Positions 49,151 through 61,300 of a stretch of DNA of 64,000 nt are shown piece by piece. Made by a program: the position numbers and the translations under genes. Source of the stretch: Paragorgia papillata (lineage: Eukaryota; Cnidaria; Anthozoa; Scleralcyonacea; Coralliidae); NCBI GenBank assembly GCA_035771165.1, contig JAWNZC010000286.1, forward strand, positions 517,001 to 581,000, in the 5' to 3' direction. Numbering within the stretch: the stretch's first letter is position 1; each line of letters opens with the position of its first letter. Below the pieces are notes generated by a model. It ran no database searches and was not told where the DNA came from. It saw nothing but the letters and a program-made list of their open reading frames with translations.

Positions 49151-49743
49151 TAGGTGAATTGACGATAATATAAAAGTTTAGAAAAAACCCCAAGAGAAAC
49201 ACGAATAAATAAAGGGGTCGCTGGCAGAGCTACAATGGTGGCCCTCTTGTAGCCCCCCCCCCTCCCCCCCCCCCCTAAACCCGCGCCCCAGAACAAGCTA
49301 AGAGCCTGACACGCAGGCTAGACCTCTTGCGGACACATGCGCATGCCATGCAATTTGATATACACAAGCAACGGAAGCACAATTTCCAATGAATGAGTCA
49401 TCTCCTCAAACACTGAAAGCGTCCCACCTCCCACGTGTGAGGCAATCGTGCATAGCAAATAACCAGTTACCAACGGTAATTACTTGCATGATTGCTCTGA
49501 TACTCTCTCACAATGCCCATGTGGGTCGTGTGTGGTGTCTCACCGTGTTTGAAGTGATGACTCATTTATCAGAAACGCAAACAAGATAGAATCTTGATTC
49601 TGCGACTCCGAATAACTCACACACTAATGTCTTTTTGTAATGACAAATTATGACACTTTGACTACACAGTCTACACTGGGTTAGAACCAGCCAGGATCAG
49701 AGTTTTAATATCGGCCTGGCCGACAGTCACCCACAGCGGTACC

Positions 49744-51730
49744 ATGCAGAAGATTATCGAAAAAAAATATCGAGCGCAGAAATACCGCCAGGAATGGGAA
49801 AGAGAAAGTTGGGCGAGTGGTTGGTTATCTATGTCACAGCGTGGAGGGAAAGCACACTGTTCCTTCTGTGACAAAGATCTTGTGTGTGGAAAATCCGAAC
49901 TCATTGGCCACACAAAATCAACTACCCATATTCGCCTGGCGAAGAGCTCAAAAGAGAACCGTCGGTCCTATGGTTGCTTTTTTGAATACGAGCGATTGTT
50001 CCAACATAAAAGCAGAGCTGAATACCGTGGCCCTGATGGCAAGGAAGAATATTTCTTTCAACTTCCTTGATCAGCTAACCGAAACTTTACATTTTATTGC
50101 TGACGACTCCAAGGCTGTCAAAGTTATGACATGCAACAGAACTAAGGGAACTTAATAATTATTTGCTCACTGAATGCCTTTCTGTCCATGCCCATGAGAA
50201 GCTGGTTGACGAAATAATGCAGGCCAGGGGATTTCCATCCTCTGTGACAAAGCCACCGATATTACGATGAATAAAATCTTCTGCGTAAATGTGCGCTTCT
50301 TGCCAAGTGGTTCGACTGAGCCAGTGACAAAGCTTTATCGCTTGCTTCCAGTCGAAAATGGAAAAGCAGATTGCTTGTTCGAGTCCCTAAAAGCGGCCTT
50401 GGAGGAAGATGGGATAACCTGGGACAAGGTTGTTGGTTACGCATCAGACGGCGAGAACCTCATGCAAGGACAAAACAATTCCTTTTTGACGAGAATGCAA
50501 GATGCGGCCGGCTCAGACATTTTCGTTCTGAAATGCTTCTGCCACTCTTTTCATCTTGTTGCTGAACATGCTTGTGAAGTCCTGTCTAAAACCGCAGAGC
50601 AACTGGTCCACGACATCTACAATTATTTTAAAAATTCGCCAAACCGACAAAAAAGTTACGAAGAGTTCCAGCATTTTGCGCAGTGTGAGCCACACAAGAT
50701 CCTAAAGCCATGCCAAACCCGATGGTGCAATTGTCTGTTTCACAATGTGTGAAACGGATTTTAGAACAATGGACAGCTCTTGAGTTGTTTTTTGTGTCCG
50801 AAGCCTTCGAGACCAAATCTCCGGCAGCAGAAAGGATTCTCCAGTCCCTCAGAAAGTCAGATCTCCTTATATCGAAGCTACGCTGGAATTCACGGACTAC
50901 GTGCTTGGTGATTTAACCGGTCTCAACACGCTGTTTCAGTCGGATGCTTTCAGACTACATCGACTACTGCCAGAGGTTGAGCGCGTCATTCGAATGTTCT
51001 GCCAAAACTTCATGGTGAGGGAGACAGCCCAATTGGGAAAGATTGATGTCGACGACCAATCCAAGTGGCTTCCACTAGACAAGGTGTACTCCGGCCTTTT
51101 GGCAACCGAGACAGTGAGAACCATGAAGCCACATCAACGAGAAAGCTTTTTGACACGGTGTCGCGACTGGTATCGAGTGGCAGTACGTCAAATACTCCAC
51201 GGCGCATTGATGTTTCCAGTCCTATCCTGGAAGCCCTGAAGGATGTCGACCACAATGCCATCTTAAAAGGCACGGCTGAAATCAAGTCAGCGGGATCATT
51301 GGCCTCCAAACTTCCCCGCCAGCTATCTGAATGTGGTGCACAAGTGATAGATCGACAGTGGCGTTCTTTACTGATTGATGACGAAGTCAAGAATGTAGGA
51401 TGGGAAAGAAAAAGTATTGCTGAATTTTGGAAGGCAATGGCTGAAATAGAAGCATACAAGGAGCTAGCTATGTTTTTTCTTGAGATAATGGCACTACCTC
51501 AAAGTACTGCTGTTGTCGAAAGAACATTTTCTAAAATAAATAACAATAAAACCAAGTTGCGAAATGCGCTGGGTGTGCGCACGGTCGAAGCCATTGTTAA
51601 AGTAAGCGAGAGGTTCCACACCAATTTTGATGTCGACAGGCGACTCATCCATCTTCATTCCAAGGCAAGAGGAAGCTATATGCAAAAGTATATCGAGGAA
51701 GAACGCAAAACCGTTGAAGACACTTTATAA
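49744..51730 (+). pseudogene. hAT-superfamily transposase, frameshifted
   Basis: Starts at ATG 49744. The N-terminus has a BED-like finger (AHCSFCDKDL, then HTKSTTH, the C-x2-C and H-x5-H ligands). The core continues in other frames: HIRLAK, NFLDQLTETLHFIADDS (50075), SILCDKATDI (50245), then 50267-50752 with LPSGSTEPVTKLYRLLPVEN, VVGYASDGENLMQGQ and CFCHSFHLVAEHA, TRW at about 50730, then 50710-51239 and 51065-51730. The last frame ends with the hAT C-terminal dimerisation block: EIMALPQSTAVVERTFSKIN and TKLRNALGVRTVEAI. At least five frameshifts inactivate it. The RNase-H-like core is split by these breaks. It lies 570 bases upstream of the methyltransferase gene on the same strand. Confidence 0.85.
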
Positions 51731-52144
51731 AACAATTCTACATTGCTAAAATTTAAAAACAATTTTGAACTTTTTACCCCGCGGTAGATGTAAATATAAA
51801 TTATTGTCGTAATACTATATGGATATTTTGAGCCGAACATTTTTAAATTTATAACATTTTCAGTTCAGGTAACCCATAAACTTTGTATAAAATAATTTAT
51901 GATTGTCTTTGATACATTCATAGTGTGTTAGAGTGATCCTCTAGGTTAGCTTGACGTTATTACTGACCTTAACTCAAAATACATAATAAACCAGTTTAAT
52001 TAGTTCCCCTATTCCATCTACGTGTCTTCATTTCTAATTCTACCTGTAATATCTGATAATTTTGTATTAGTAGTTCTGTATATAATTGGGTCAAATATAA
52101 GCAATGAATCTAAATACATTTGTTGTTTTGACCTAAAGGTGGAG

Positions 52145-52303
52145 TAGCCTGCGAGCAGGTCTCCATCGGGCGCTATACTGTAGGTGAAGGCGTGGGTGAT
52201 TTCGTGTAAAGTAGGGGAACGTAGGGGAAATATGAAAATATCCCCGTAGGGGATAGTAGGGGAAAAATAAGTACGCGGTAGGTGAGATTGATAAGATACA
52301 AAC
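52145..52303. promoter_or_regulatory. Transposon-derived region immediately upstream of the METTL27-like start
   Basis: AGTAGCCTGCGAGCAGG at 52143-52159 resembles the tip of the outer Mutator-like element. GTAGGGG units follow at about 52213-52262 and GGTAGGTG at 52277. The ATG is at 52304. Whatever promoter or 5' UTR the gene uses in this haplotype therefore lies partly in repeat DNA, unless an upstream non-coding exon exists. Confidence 0.5.
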
Positions 52304-55300
52304 ATGTCTCAAAAGGTGGATCTTGCTACTGTGTCTTTGCCAGAAGATTCAAAACCAGAAGAAGTTCAGGACCTTTATGATCGTTATGCCAAAAGCTATG
52401 ATGAGGTACAGTGTATAGTTCCTTAGATTCTTTATAGTTGAATAGCAAAGCTAATATTTAGTAATCTTCGTCTAATTTATCACACTACTAGTCACGCGGT
52501 TAATTTGATACCAATCCAGCCAGAGTATTACGACAGTCAATAAAAGCGACTGTGCACATCAAACCAAATATTTTTGTTGTGGCAATCAAGTAGAAACATA
52601 GGTATATTGACATATTTATATTATTGTGTATAAAATTATCCGGTCCTACTAATCACTGCCCGGGACTGCCCGAGACTGCCCGGGAATATAAAATGACTCC
52701 CCGAGACCTACTAACTCGTTCCTTTATCCATTAATTAATTATTTTTTATAGATAATGTTGTTAACCATATGTTTATAAAGAGAAACAAGATGGCAAGGCT
52801 GTCAACAGACTAGTAGTCTACTGTTGAGTTCAGATTTTCTTTGCTCTCTAATTTTTCGATTTGATTTTAGTTAAATATATAAGTATTAAACACGAGTGTT
52901 ACGCGTCTGTAAATATTTTCATGATTAATCTAACACTACTAAAGTCAACACAAAGTTGACTCGACTTTGAAATAAACCTCGATTTTCGGGTTTGGCATAC
53001 TCTGAAAAAGGCACTATTTCAGCACGGGTTTTTCTGCGAAACACTGTTTCAAACTGTTTCAAAATTAGAAAATCAAATACATTAATCATTGCCGACTGCG
53101 ATTAACATTTCAATGGCGCTGTGGGAGACATTTCAGACTCGAGCTTCGCTCTTGGGCTATAAATCGAAGGGGGAAAATCTCGTATTTATTCACCTTATAT
53201 AAAAATACATATATACATTGCATGTATACATTATTTAGTATAAGTACAGTATTTCGAAACATCAGTATTTCGTTCCTCGAAACGGCAAATCACAAACGGA
53301 AGCTTTCAGTCGCAACATACAAATTGTCCTAACTTCTGATGGCTAACTGCTGATTTCGAACTGCAGTTTGCGGTGTGCCGTAAATGTGGATCTATTCTTT
53401 ATTATATAAAGCGGACAAAATTATGAACACATCAACTTTAATCGAACACACACAATAAACATTCGAATCTGACATTCCACAAATTCCGCAGTGCTCACAC
53501 AAAACATTCGAAGTGTCACACAAAACATTCGAACTTAGTCCGCAGGGGGTCATCCATAATTAGGATGTTAATTTATGTTGCCAGTTAATTTTTTTACGGG
53601 GGGATACTACACTGCATTACTGCTTGTTTACATTTGTTGATATGTCACTGATATCAGAGTTTTCCCGCCTATTAAAAATCTTATTTGGCAACCAAATTTC
53701 CGCTTTCCGGGTAGAGGCTAGGAGGAGCATATATTCTGTCGTTAGTTCGTGGGATAGTCGGGGGAAATGTTTCAAGCTGGACAATCTGAACAAGAGCAGC
53801 CCCTACAACAATTTTCTTCTGTAGACAACAAATAAATCAGAGATTTCGTTTGCCCAGGAATAATGCTATAAACGGTAACGCTTCTCAGCCTTCGTCTTTG
53901 ACTGCAGTTTCAAACACAAGTCAGATTAGAAGTGATCTACCAAACTGTCCTTGTCAAACTGTGCCGTTTAATCCTCTGGTAAACTATGGTAAACACGTCG
54001 AGAAAGCAGTTCCCTTCCAAAGATTGAAAAAAATTATCGAAGTTAGGTAGCCATTCTTGTTTGCACTTGACGTCATGGTGGCATGTTGGAGGAACTTTAA
54101 AACAAAAGAATCTCATTAGCAGCTATTGTATTTGGAGAATGTTTTCCTCCAACATGGCCGCCATATCTTTGTCTTTTAAATCTCAAGGGATTGATTGCAA
54201 ACCACCAATAGCCTGGCCCTGTTCGCCATCAAACGTAAACAAGCAGGCAGTGTAGTGTCCCCCCATAAAAAAATTAACTGGCAACATAAATTAACATCCT
54301 AATTATGGATGACCCCCTGTGGACTAAGTTCGAATGTTTTGTGTGACACTTTGAATGTTTTGTGTGAGCACTGCGGAATTTGTGGAATGTCAGATGAAAT
54401 TGGTTTTGTCTGTGTTGACATTACATACACGAAACTTCGAATTGTGTGTGCGGTGTTGGAATATTTAATGTGAGTGTTCAAATTTTTATAGCGAGTGTTG
54501 AAATATTTATTGTGAGTGTTCGAATGTTGATTGTGTGTGTTCGATTAAAGTTGATGTGTTCATAATTTTGTCCGCTTCGGACGCCCATATTATCCTAATA
54601 TATCATGTTTGCGTTCTTCATGATGGGTGACGTATAGTGGGCAGTAAGTCTGGTCGGGGATTGTTCTATGTTAGGGGTACCGGAAAACAGTATGCACATA
54701 ACCACCATTATGTTATTTACTGTCTGCCATTAAACCCGGCTGTATGTATGTATGTATGTATGTATGTATGTATGTATGTATGTATGTATGTATGTATGTA
54801 TGTATGTATGTATGTATGTATGTATGTATGTATGTATGTATGTATGTATGTATGTATGTGTGTATGTGTGTGTGTATGTATGTATGTATGTATGTATGTA
54901 TGTATGTATGTATGTATGTATGTGTGTATGTGTGTGTGTATGTATGTATGTATGTATGTATGTATGTATGTATGTGTGTATGTATGTGTGTATGTGTGTA
55001 TGTATGTATGTATGTATGTATATAAATATAAATAATATATAAAAAATATAAATATAAATATAATATATATATTTTTTATATATATTTTATATATATATTT
55101 TCTATTTCTTAAATATATATATATATATATATATTTATTTAAGAAATAGAAAATGGCCACCCATGTTTATATAGCCTGATGCAAACATGAGAGTGAGTTG
55201 GGAGAATTCGAAAGTTTATGTGAACCCAAGCTGTAGGTGAGGGTTTACATAAGTACTTTCAAATTCTCCCAAACTCACTCGAGTGTTTGCATCAGGTTAT

Positions 55301-58300
55301 ATAAACACAGGGCATCCATTTTCTATTTCTTTTATCAAATAAGGCTAAGAAATGTGCCGTGACGTCACAATCGTATTTGCTTAGCCTGATATAAACACGG
55401 TAATTGACCAATCACGGCGTGCATAAGACACAACCTATTTTATATATATAGTATCAACCAACTAGTGGTCTATTACAAATTCAGCATTCTGACTGGCTGA
55501 GCTACTAGTGGTCTATTAGTGATAGACCACTGGTAGCATTATCCAATGACAAACCTTATAACTGGAATATTCCTATCCTGACCAATCAGAAGCCACAACA
55601 TATTCATGCTGCAAGCAAAACCTGGAAACTAGGCCAAACATGGCATCCACTAAAATTTATATATGAGTGATGGTTAATACTAAAACAATTAGAGAACTCG
55701 CCCTCATTTTCTGCAAGCAGATAGTCAACTTGGCTTTGTCTCATTGACGATCAGCTCATAGAAAACTTGGTCTCATTGTCTAATTGTTAAATATATATAT
55801 ATATATATATATATTATCGAAATAGTGAAATAAAAGTAGTGTGCTGCATAGGCAGTGTAGAAACAACAGAGGCAACAGAGATTGTAGGAGTCTAACGTTT
55901 CGAGTGAAGGCCCTTCGTCAGACTCCTACGTTCTCTGTTTCAGCAGTATATCTAAACCTTACTATATTTTGATTGTTGTTTCTACACTGCCTATGCAGCA
56001 CACTACTTTTATTTCACTATTTGGATTATATATATATATATATATAAATAGTGCTTTATTGATGTTTCCACCACTAATAAAAACGATAATCTCACACATG
56101 TGATTATGATAATCTCACATTTGTTGATTATCACAGGATGCCTTACAGTTTACTGCTCTAAATATTTTTGTGGGGAAATAGGTCTATTTAGTCAACACTC
56201 GAAATAAATGTCATATTTCCACACATCCATGTAGTATTCCCTATATAGATAATAGGTTGCATCTTATGCACACTGTGATTGGTCAGTTACCATGTTTATA
56301 TCAGGCTATGTAAACACGGTTGTTATGTCATGGCAAATTTCGTGGCCTTATTTCATAAAAGAAATAGAAAATGGATGCCCTGTGTTTATATAACCTGATG
56401 CAAACACTTGAGTGAGTTTGGGATAATTAGAAAGTACTTTATGTAAACCCTCGCCTATGTACGGCTCAGGTTTGCTGTAAACTTTCAACATTCACTCTCG
56501 TATTTGCATTTCTAAACTCATTAATAATTCATGAGAAGATATCAAAAGAAATTAATCTTTAATCAGTGTCTTTATAGTATTATTAAGATTAACCCATTAA
56601 CGTATAAATGTGATATGGACACTGATGTTTTATTAATCAGGTCTACTGTATATTACATTGTACATATATAGACACATGAGGTCTATGTAAATTCACATAT
56701 GTAGTAGTATAATATAGACACTTGTCTCTTAACCATCTCGACAAGGGTACACTGGTAGCACCCCCATATGAGAGGGAGAGGTGACTTTTAGTTACAAACA
56801 AGCTGTTTCTTAGATGAGAACTTTATTCCTCTTTGCTTGAATACAAAATGTGGGACTCTTTTGTATCACAGCGCTGATATGCTCCAATCACCAGTATGGT
56901 AATTTATATATCACAAAATATTGGGGGGGGGGGGGTGAAGCCATTTCTTCAAAGCAAATTTCAGGACAGAGTAAAATCGTCTGACTACTCCGGCTTTAGC
57001 CAGAGTAAAACCTGTGGAGTCTTATATACTGTATACATGTATGAAGGCAATCTGAATAGTTTTCCAAAGAGATACCTCTAGCCTGAGCGCTTATGGATCG
57101 TTTTCACTCACGTGATCGGTGACCCCATGGGGGTGGTGAAACAATACGAAATATTTGAATAAGAAAGAGCTAATTCCCATACCGTACACAAATATGGCCG
57201 CCATTTCATTGTTTTGGTACACCAATATGGCCGCCGTGACGTCAGGTGAAAACGATCTATTTAAAGTTTTGGACAAAAAGGTGGGCACTTATTTGAGGGA
57301 GGGCAATTATTTCAAAAAACTTTATAATAATTACAGTGTAACAATTGGCCATTTCCCAAAAGAGTTGAAGACTGGTGACGGGTTAGGAACGCTAGGGTAC
57401 TTGGGATCCTTTGGAGGGACAAATTTCATGCTTGACAGCGTAAGCACAATGAAACTGTCCCTGCAAACGATCCCAAGTACTCTAGCGGTTCCTAACCCAT
57501 CACCATTCTTTAACTCTTTTGGGAAATGACGAATAGGACAAAGATTAAAAAAATATACACGTACAGTACAAGAGCTCTGCAAGCACATGGATAAGATACT
57601 GTAATATAATATAAAAATTACTATTACTGTAGATATAACTTCAAGGAAAAGAAATTGGTTTCTTACCGTAGAGTTCCCAAAGTAGCGCGCCCCCCTTAAG
57701 TAATGGCACCCCAAAAATAACGGCAAATTTTCGATACCACTAATTCCCGAAAGTAACGACTACCCGAAAGTAACGCTTTATATCCAATAACCGATATAAT
57801 CTTTTACAGTCGTTTGCACCTAAGCGGAGATACCGCCCGTCAAAACGTGTTCTGTCAACGTCAAAACAAAGAAGTTTCCCTTGGAAACATATTAAGTTTC
57901 CCTTCGAAACGTACATGTTTGTGCCCTCAGCCAATCACGTCTTGCCAATCCCACGGTGTCAATTTCGAAACGGTTAACTTTTGAACATGTTTTGACGGGC
58001 GGTGTTTCCACTTAGGCGCAAACGACTGTATCTGAAAAAGATGCTCACAAACCGTGATGGACTGACAAGATTCCTCTAGCCACAAACCCTGAGAGCCCCA
58101 GGAACCACGATATATAAACACGTATATGTATGTAATATAAAGGTCCGTTTAAACAGGCGATTTTTACTGCGATTTTTCTCACCCAGACGTATGCCATTGA
58201 ATGGATGACTCGCTAAAGTATTGACCTCGTGTAGCTCTCAATAAATGGTCCAATACATTCGTTATAGTCAATCCATTCGATTGCATGTGTCAGAAGGGGG

Positions 58301-61300
58301 AAAAAATCGCAGCAAAAATCGCCTGTGTAAACGGGCCTTAAGGTTTAAAATACACAGTTCAAATTCGTCTCCTTGTATAACTAAACAGAAAAACTCTTGC
58401 CAAATAAGCATGTTTATTATATGGCACAAGTTACTTCCGTTGAAATCGTGTGTTCTCATTGGTTGAGACGCGTCACGTGCCGGTCGAGAATTTTCCGTAA
58501 TCGACCGGTCGATTACGGATTTTGGCAGACATGTTGTTTGCAACTAAACAATGAAAGAAAACCGCATAAATTTTGTGAATTCAATAACCTGAGGACTAAA
58601 TTATGTATGAGTTGGACGATGAGCAATCTGGCAGTGAGTTTTATGATTCCGATTTCCGAAAGCGATGACAACAAGAGCAACATTGAAAACGATGAGTCTA
58701 TGTCACACGCTCGAGGTCACACTATTGAAAATGTAATGTATTAAGATGTGTTGTTTCAAAATGCCATATAATAAACTTCTTATTAACCTCGTCCGCTTGG
58801 TCATTACGGAAAAATATCAGACCCCGGTCTTTATGCACAGACCTCGCCCTACGGGCTCGGTCCGTACTGCCAAGACCTTGGTCTGATATTTTTCCGTAAT
58901 GACCGCGCTCTCGGTTAATAAGAAGTTATTATTATATGACAGCAGCGCTGCGAGGTCCGAATACGGAAATCCTGTAATTTGATTGGTTCATAAGCGGTCG
59001 GATATTTCCCGTATCCGCCCGCTCAGAACGGAATCTGCCGTTCGGGACCGTAAGTTTTATAAACAAAATGGCAGTCATGTCACTGTATGCAACAAGATGG
59101 ATTATAATTTCAGAACTATACTCATTGTGGATTATAATTTCAGAACTACTCATTGTTGAAATATGTCGTGCAGGTGTGTTGTTAGAAATTTTATAAGCTT
59201 TCATTTGATGAAGAGCTTTCATTTGATTTCGAGTTTCCACGTTTTGTGGAAGTTTTTAAAATGTCGAAAACGTTCGTAACAATATTGTTCGTAATAATAT
59301 AACATTTACTCTCACAAGTATTAGAATTTCAGATGATTTTTTATTCAACTACTTAACGCAATTGAAAAATACTATTTGGGGTAGAAAGTTCAGGATTGTA
59401 GCTCAACGGAAAGTACTTTAAAAATGGGAAAATGCCTGCCATTTTCGTTTAGTTCGCAAGAAAGATGGGTCGAGTTTTCACAGAACGTTCACAACATTTA
59501 TGGCCATATAATAAACTACTTATTGACCTCGCTTGTTCGGTCTGTACTAGTGAAATATCGGACCTCTGTTTTTTTGCACAGACATCAACTCGCTGCGCTC
59601 GTCTCGGTCCGTACTAAAAAAAACATCGGTCCGATATTTCACTAGTACAGACCTCACGCTCGGTCAATTAGTAGTTAGTATATGTATCATAAATATATCA
59701 AACATCTAACTGTCATACAAAGACTTTCCTTCTACCCGAAAATAACGGCCTCTCGAAAGTAGCTACCCGAAAGTAGCGGCCCCGATGGACGCTAATTCCG
59801 AATGTAAAGGCGGTTTTCCACTAGGCGACAATTTGTCGACCGACTCGACATTTTTCTTTTGTCTTGGCTAATTAGTTCCACTCGAGAGCTTGCGAGACAA
59901 AAGAAAATGTCGCTTCGCGCGACATTTTTCGCCTAGTGGAAAACCGGTTTAACGGGGGCCACTACTTTGGGAACTTTATACGGTATTTTGATACACCGTA
60001 TATAGGTTGGTTTTGTTATAGACACAAATAACATCAGCTTTCCTGCTGGTTGTTATGTATTTTCTCTACTAAACCTTTATTATACCACTGGTATAGTACA
60101 GTAAGTCAAGGACAAGTGAGGGTTGGGCTGGACGCTTATTCTAGGGGTGGGTGGGTATTTTTAACTGACTCTTTTTAGTGGCATGGGGTCACTTTTTTTA
60201 CTGACAATAGATAGGAGCCCACATTCTACAGTAGGTCTATTATTTCTATGAGCTGACCGTATTTTAGGGTTGCTCGGGTCGGCGGGAAATACGGCCTGCG
60301 GAAAGCTATGGTTTTTCTGGTTTCTGCGTCCTGTAGGGTCGCTGATTAGTTGATTCGAATTGAGTCAACAATCAGACATTAAATGCAACGAGTGAAATGA
60401 AAGTACATGTAGTGTGCTGCGTAGGCAGTGTTGAAACACAAATCGAAATATCGTAAGGTTGGACATACTGCGAAACAGGGAACGTAGAAATCTAACGTTT
60501 CGAGCGAAGCCCCTTCGTCAGAGAGAAACGTAAAGACTAGGGTAAACAACAGCGAACTTATATGAGAAAGATAATTATGTGAGAAGAAATTAGCCAATCA
60601 GATCAAAATAACAAAAACAAATCAATAATGATATGCGCAATACACTTGCTATTTTTACTCGGGCCACTTGTGGTAGACCGAGTCTAGGTTTCGGTTCCGT
60701 TTTTTTAATTTTTTGTCGATGTCGCGAAGTGGCAATTATTGCATCATCCCATCAGGCTTTGCGTTGCTGATGCGTGCTAAATGCCTAAATCCTAGTCTTC
60801 ATGCTTTCTTTCTTTGCTTTCCTGATGTCTGATCAAGTTGTTTGAAGTCAAGTGTTTTTTCTTGGACGTGTTCAGTGTGTTCACAGACATAGTTATTGGT
60901 CAGTAATGTCGCTGGCAGGTATCTTGCTCTTATATACGCGCTCACAATGCTTACAATCCTAACAATCGCATACGCCGTTGATTAAGTGAACTTTATATAA
61001 ATGAACTTTAGCCTGACTAAACATGATGATGTGTTGATATTTAACACCCGAAGGGACTCGACATATCAACGCAGTGTGGAAATGCGTTAAATACAGGCAA
61101 TCGTGTTTTGTGTATTGCGAATTGTGTTTTCTATCGGAGAATTAGATTGTTTGACTTTTGTCTGTGACCAATGACGTTTAGACTTTTATTATTATAGATC
61201 TTAGCACTGCATGCGATGTGATTACTGCTGCGAGTTTGCAGTAGCCCGAGTGAACGCCTGACCATGCAGGCGTCTTGTTACTTTTAGCTTCGAGCATTGA

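Larger units (their letters stand above)
57672..59975. mobile_element. TIR element, AGTTCCCAAAGTA family, copy 2, 2.3 kb with nested insertions
   Basis: Ends AGTTCCCAAAGTAG at the left and CTACTTTGGGAACT at the right, with CCCGAAAGTA(A/G)CG subterminal repeats at both sides (57750, 59735-59780). Within it lie a MITE at 58140-58338, two Crypton derivatives (58411-59690) and a MITE at 59806-59952. Part of the interior matches the 0.5 kb copy at 15600-16104. Confidence 0.65.

Noticed and set aside
54637..55160. Met-Tyr-Val-Cys repeat proteins
   Set aside because: They are translations of the (TATG)n repeat.
57155..57726. Overlapping 124- and 131-codon ORFs on opposite strands
   Set aside because: They mirror each other across a palindromic foldback element, so they are shadows of the repeat.
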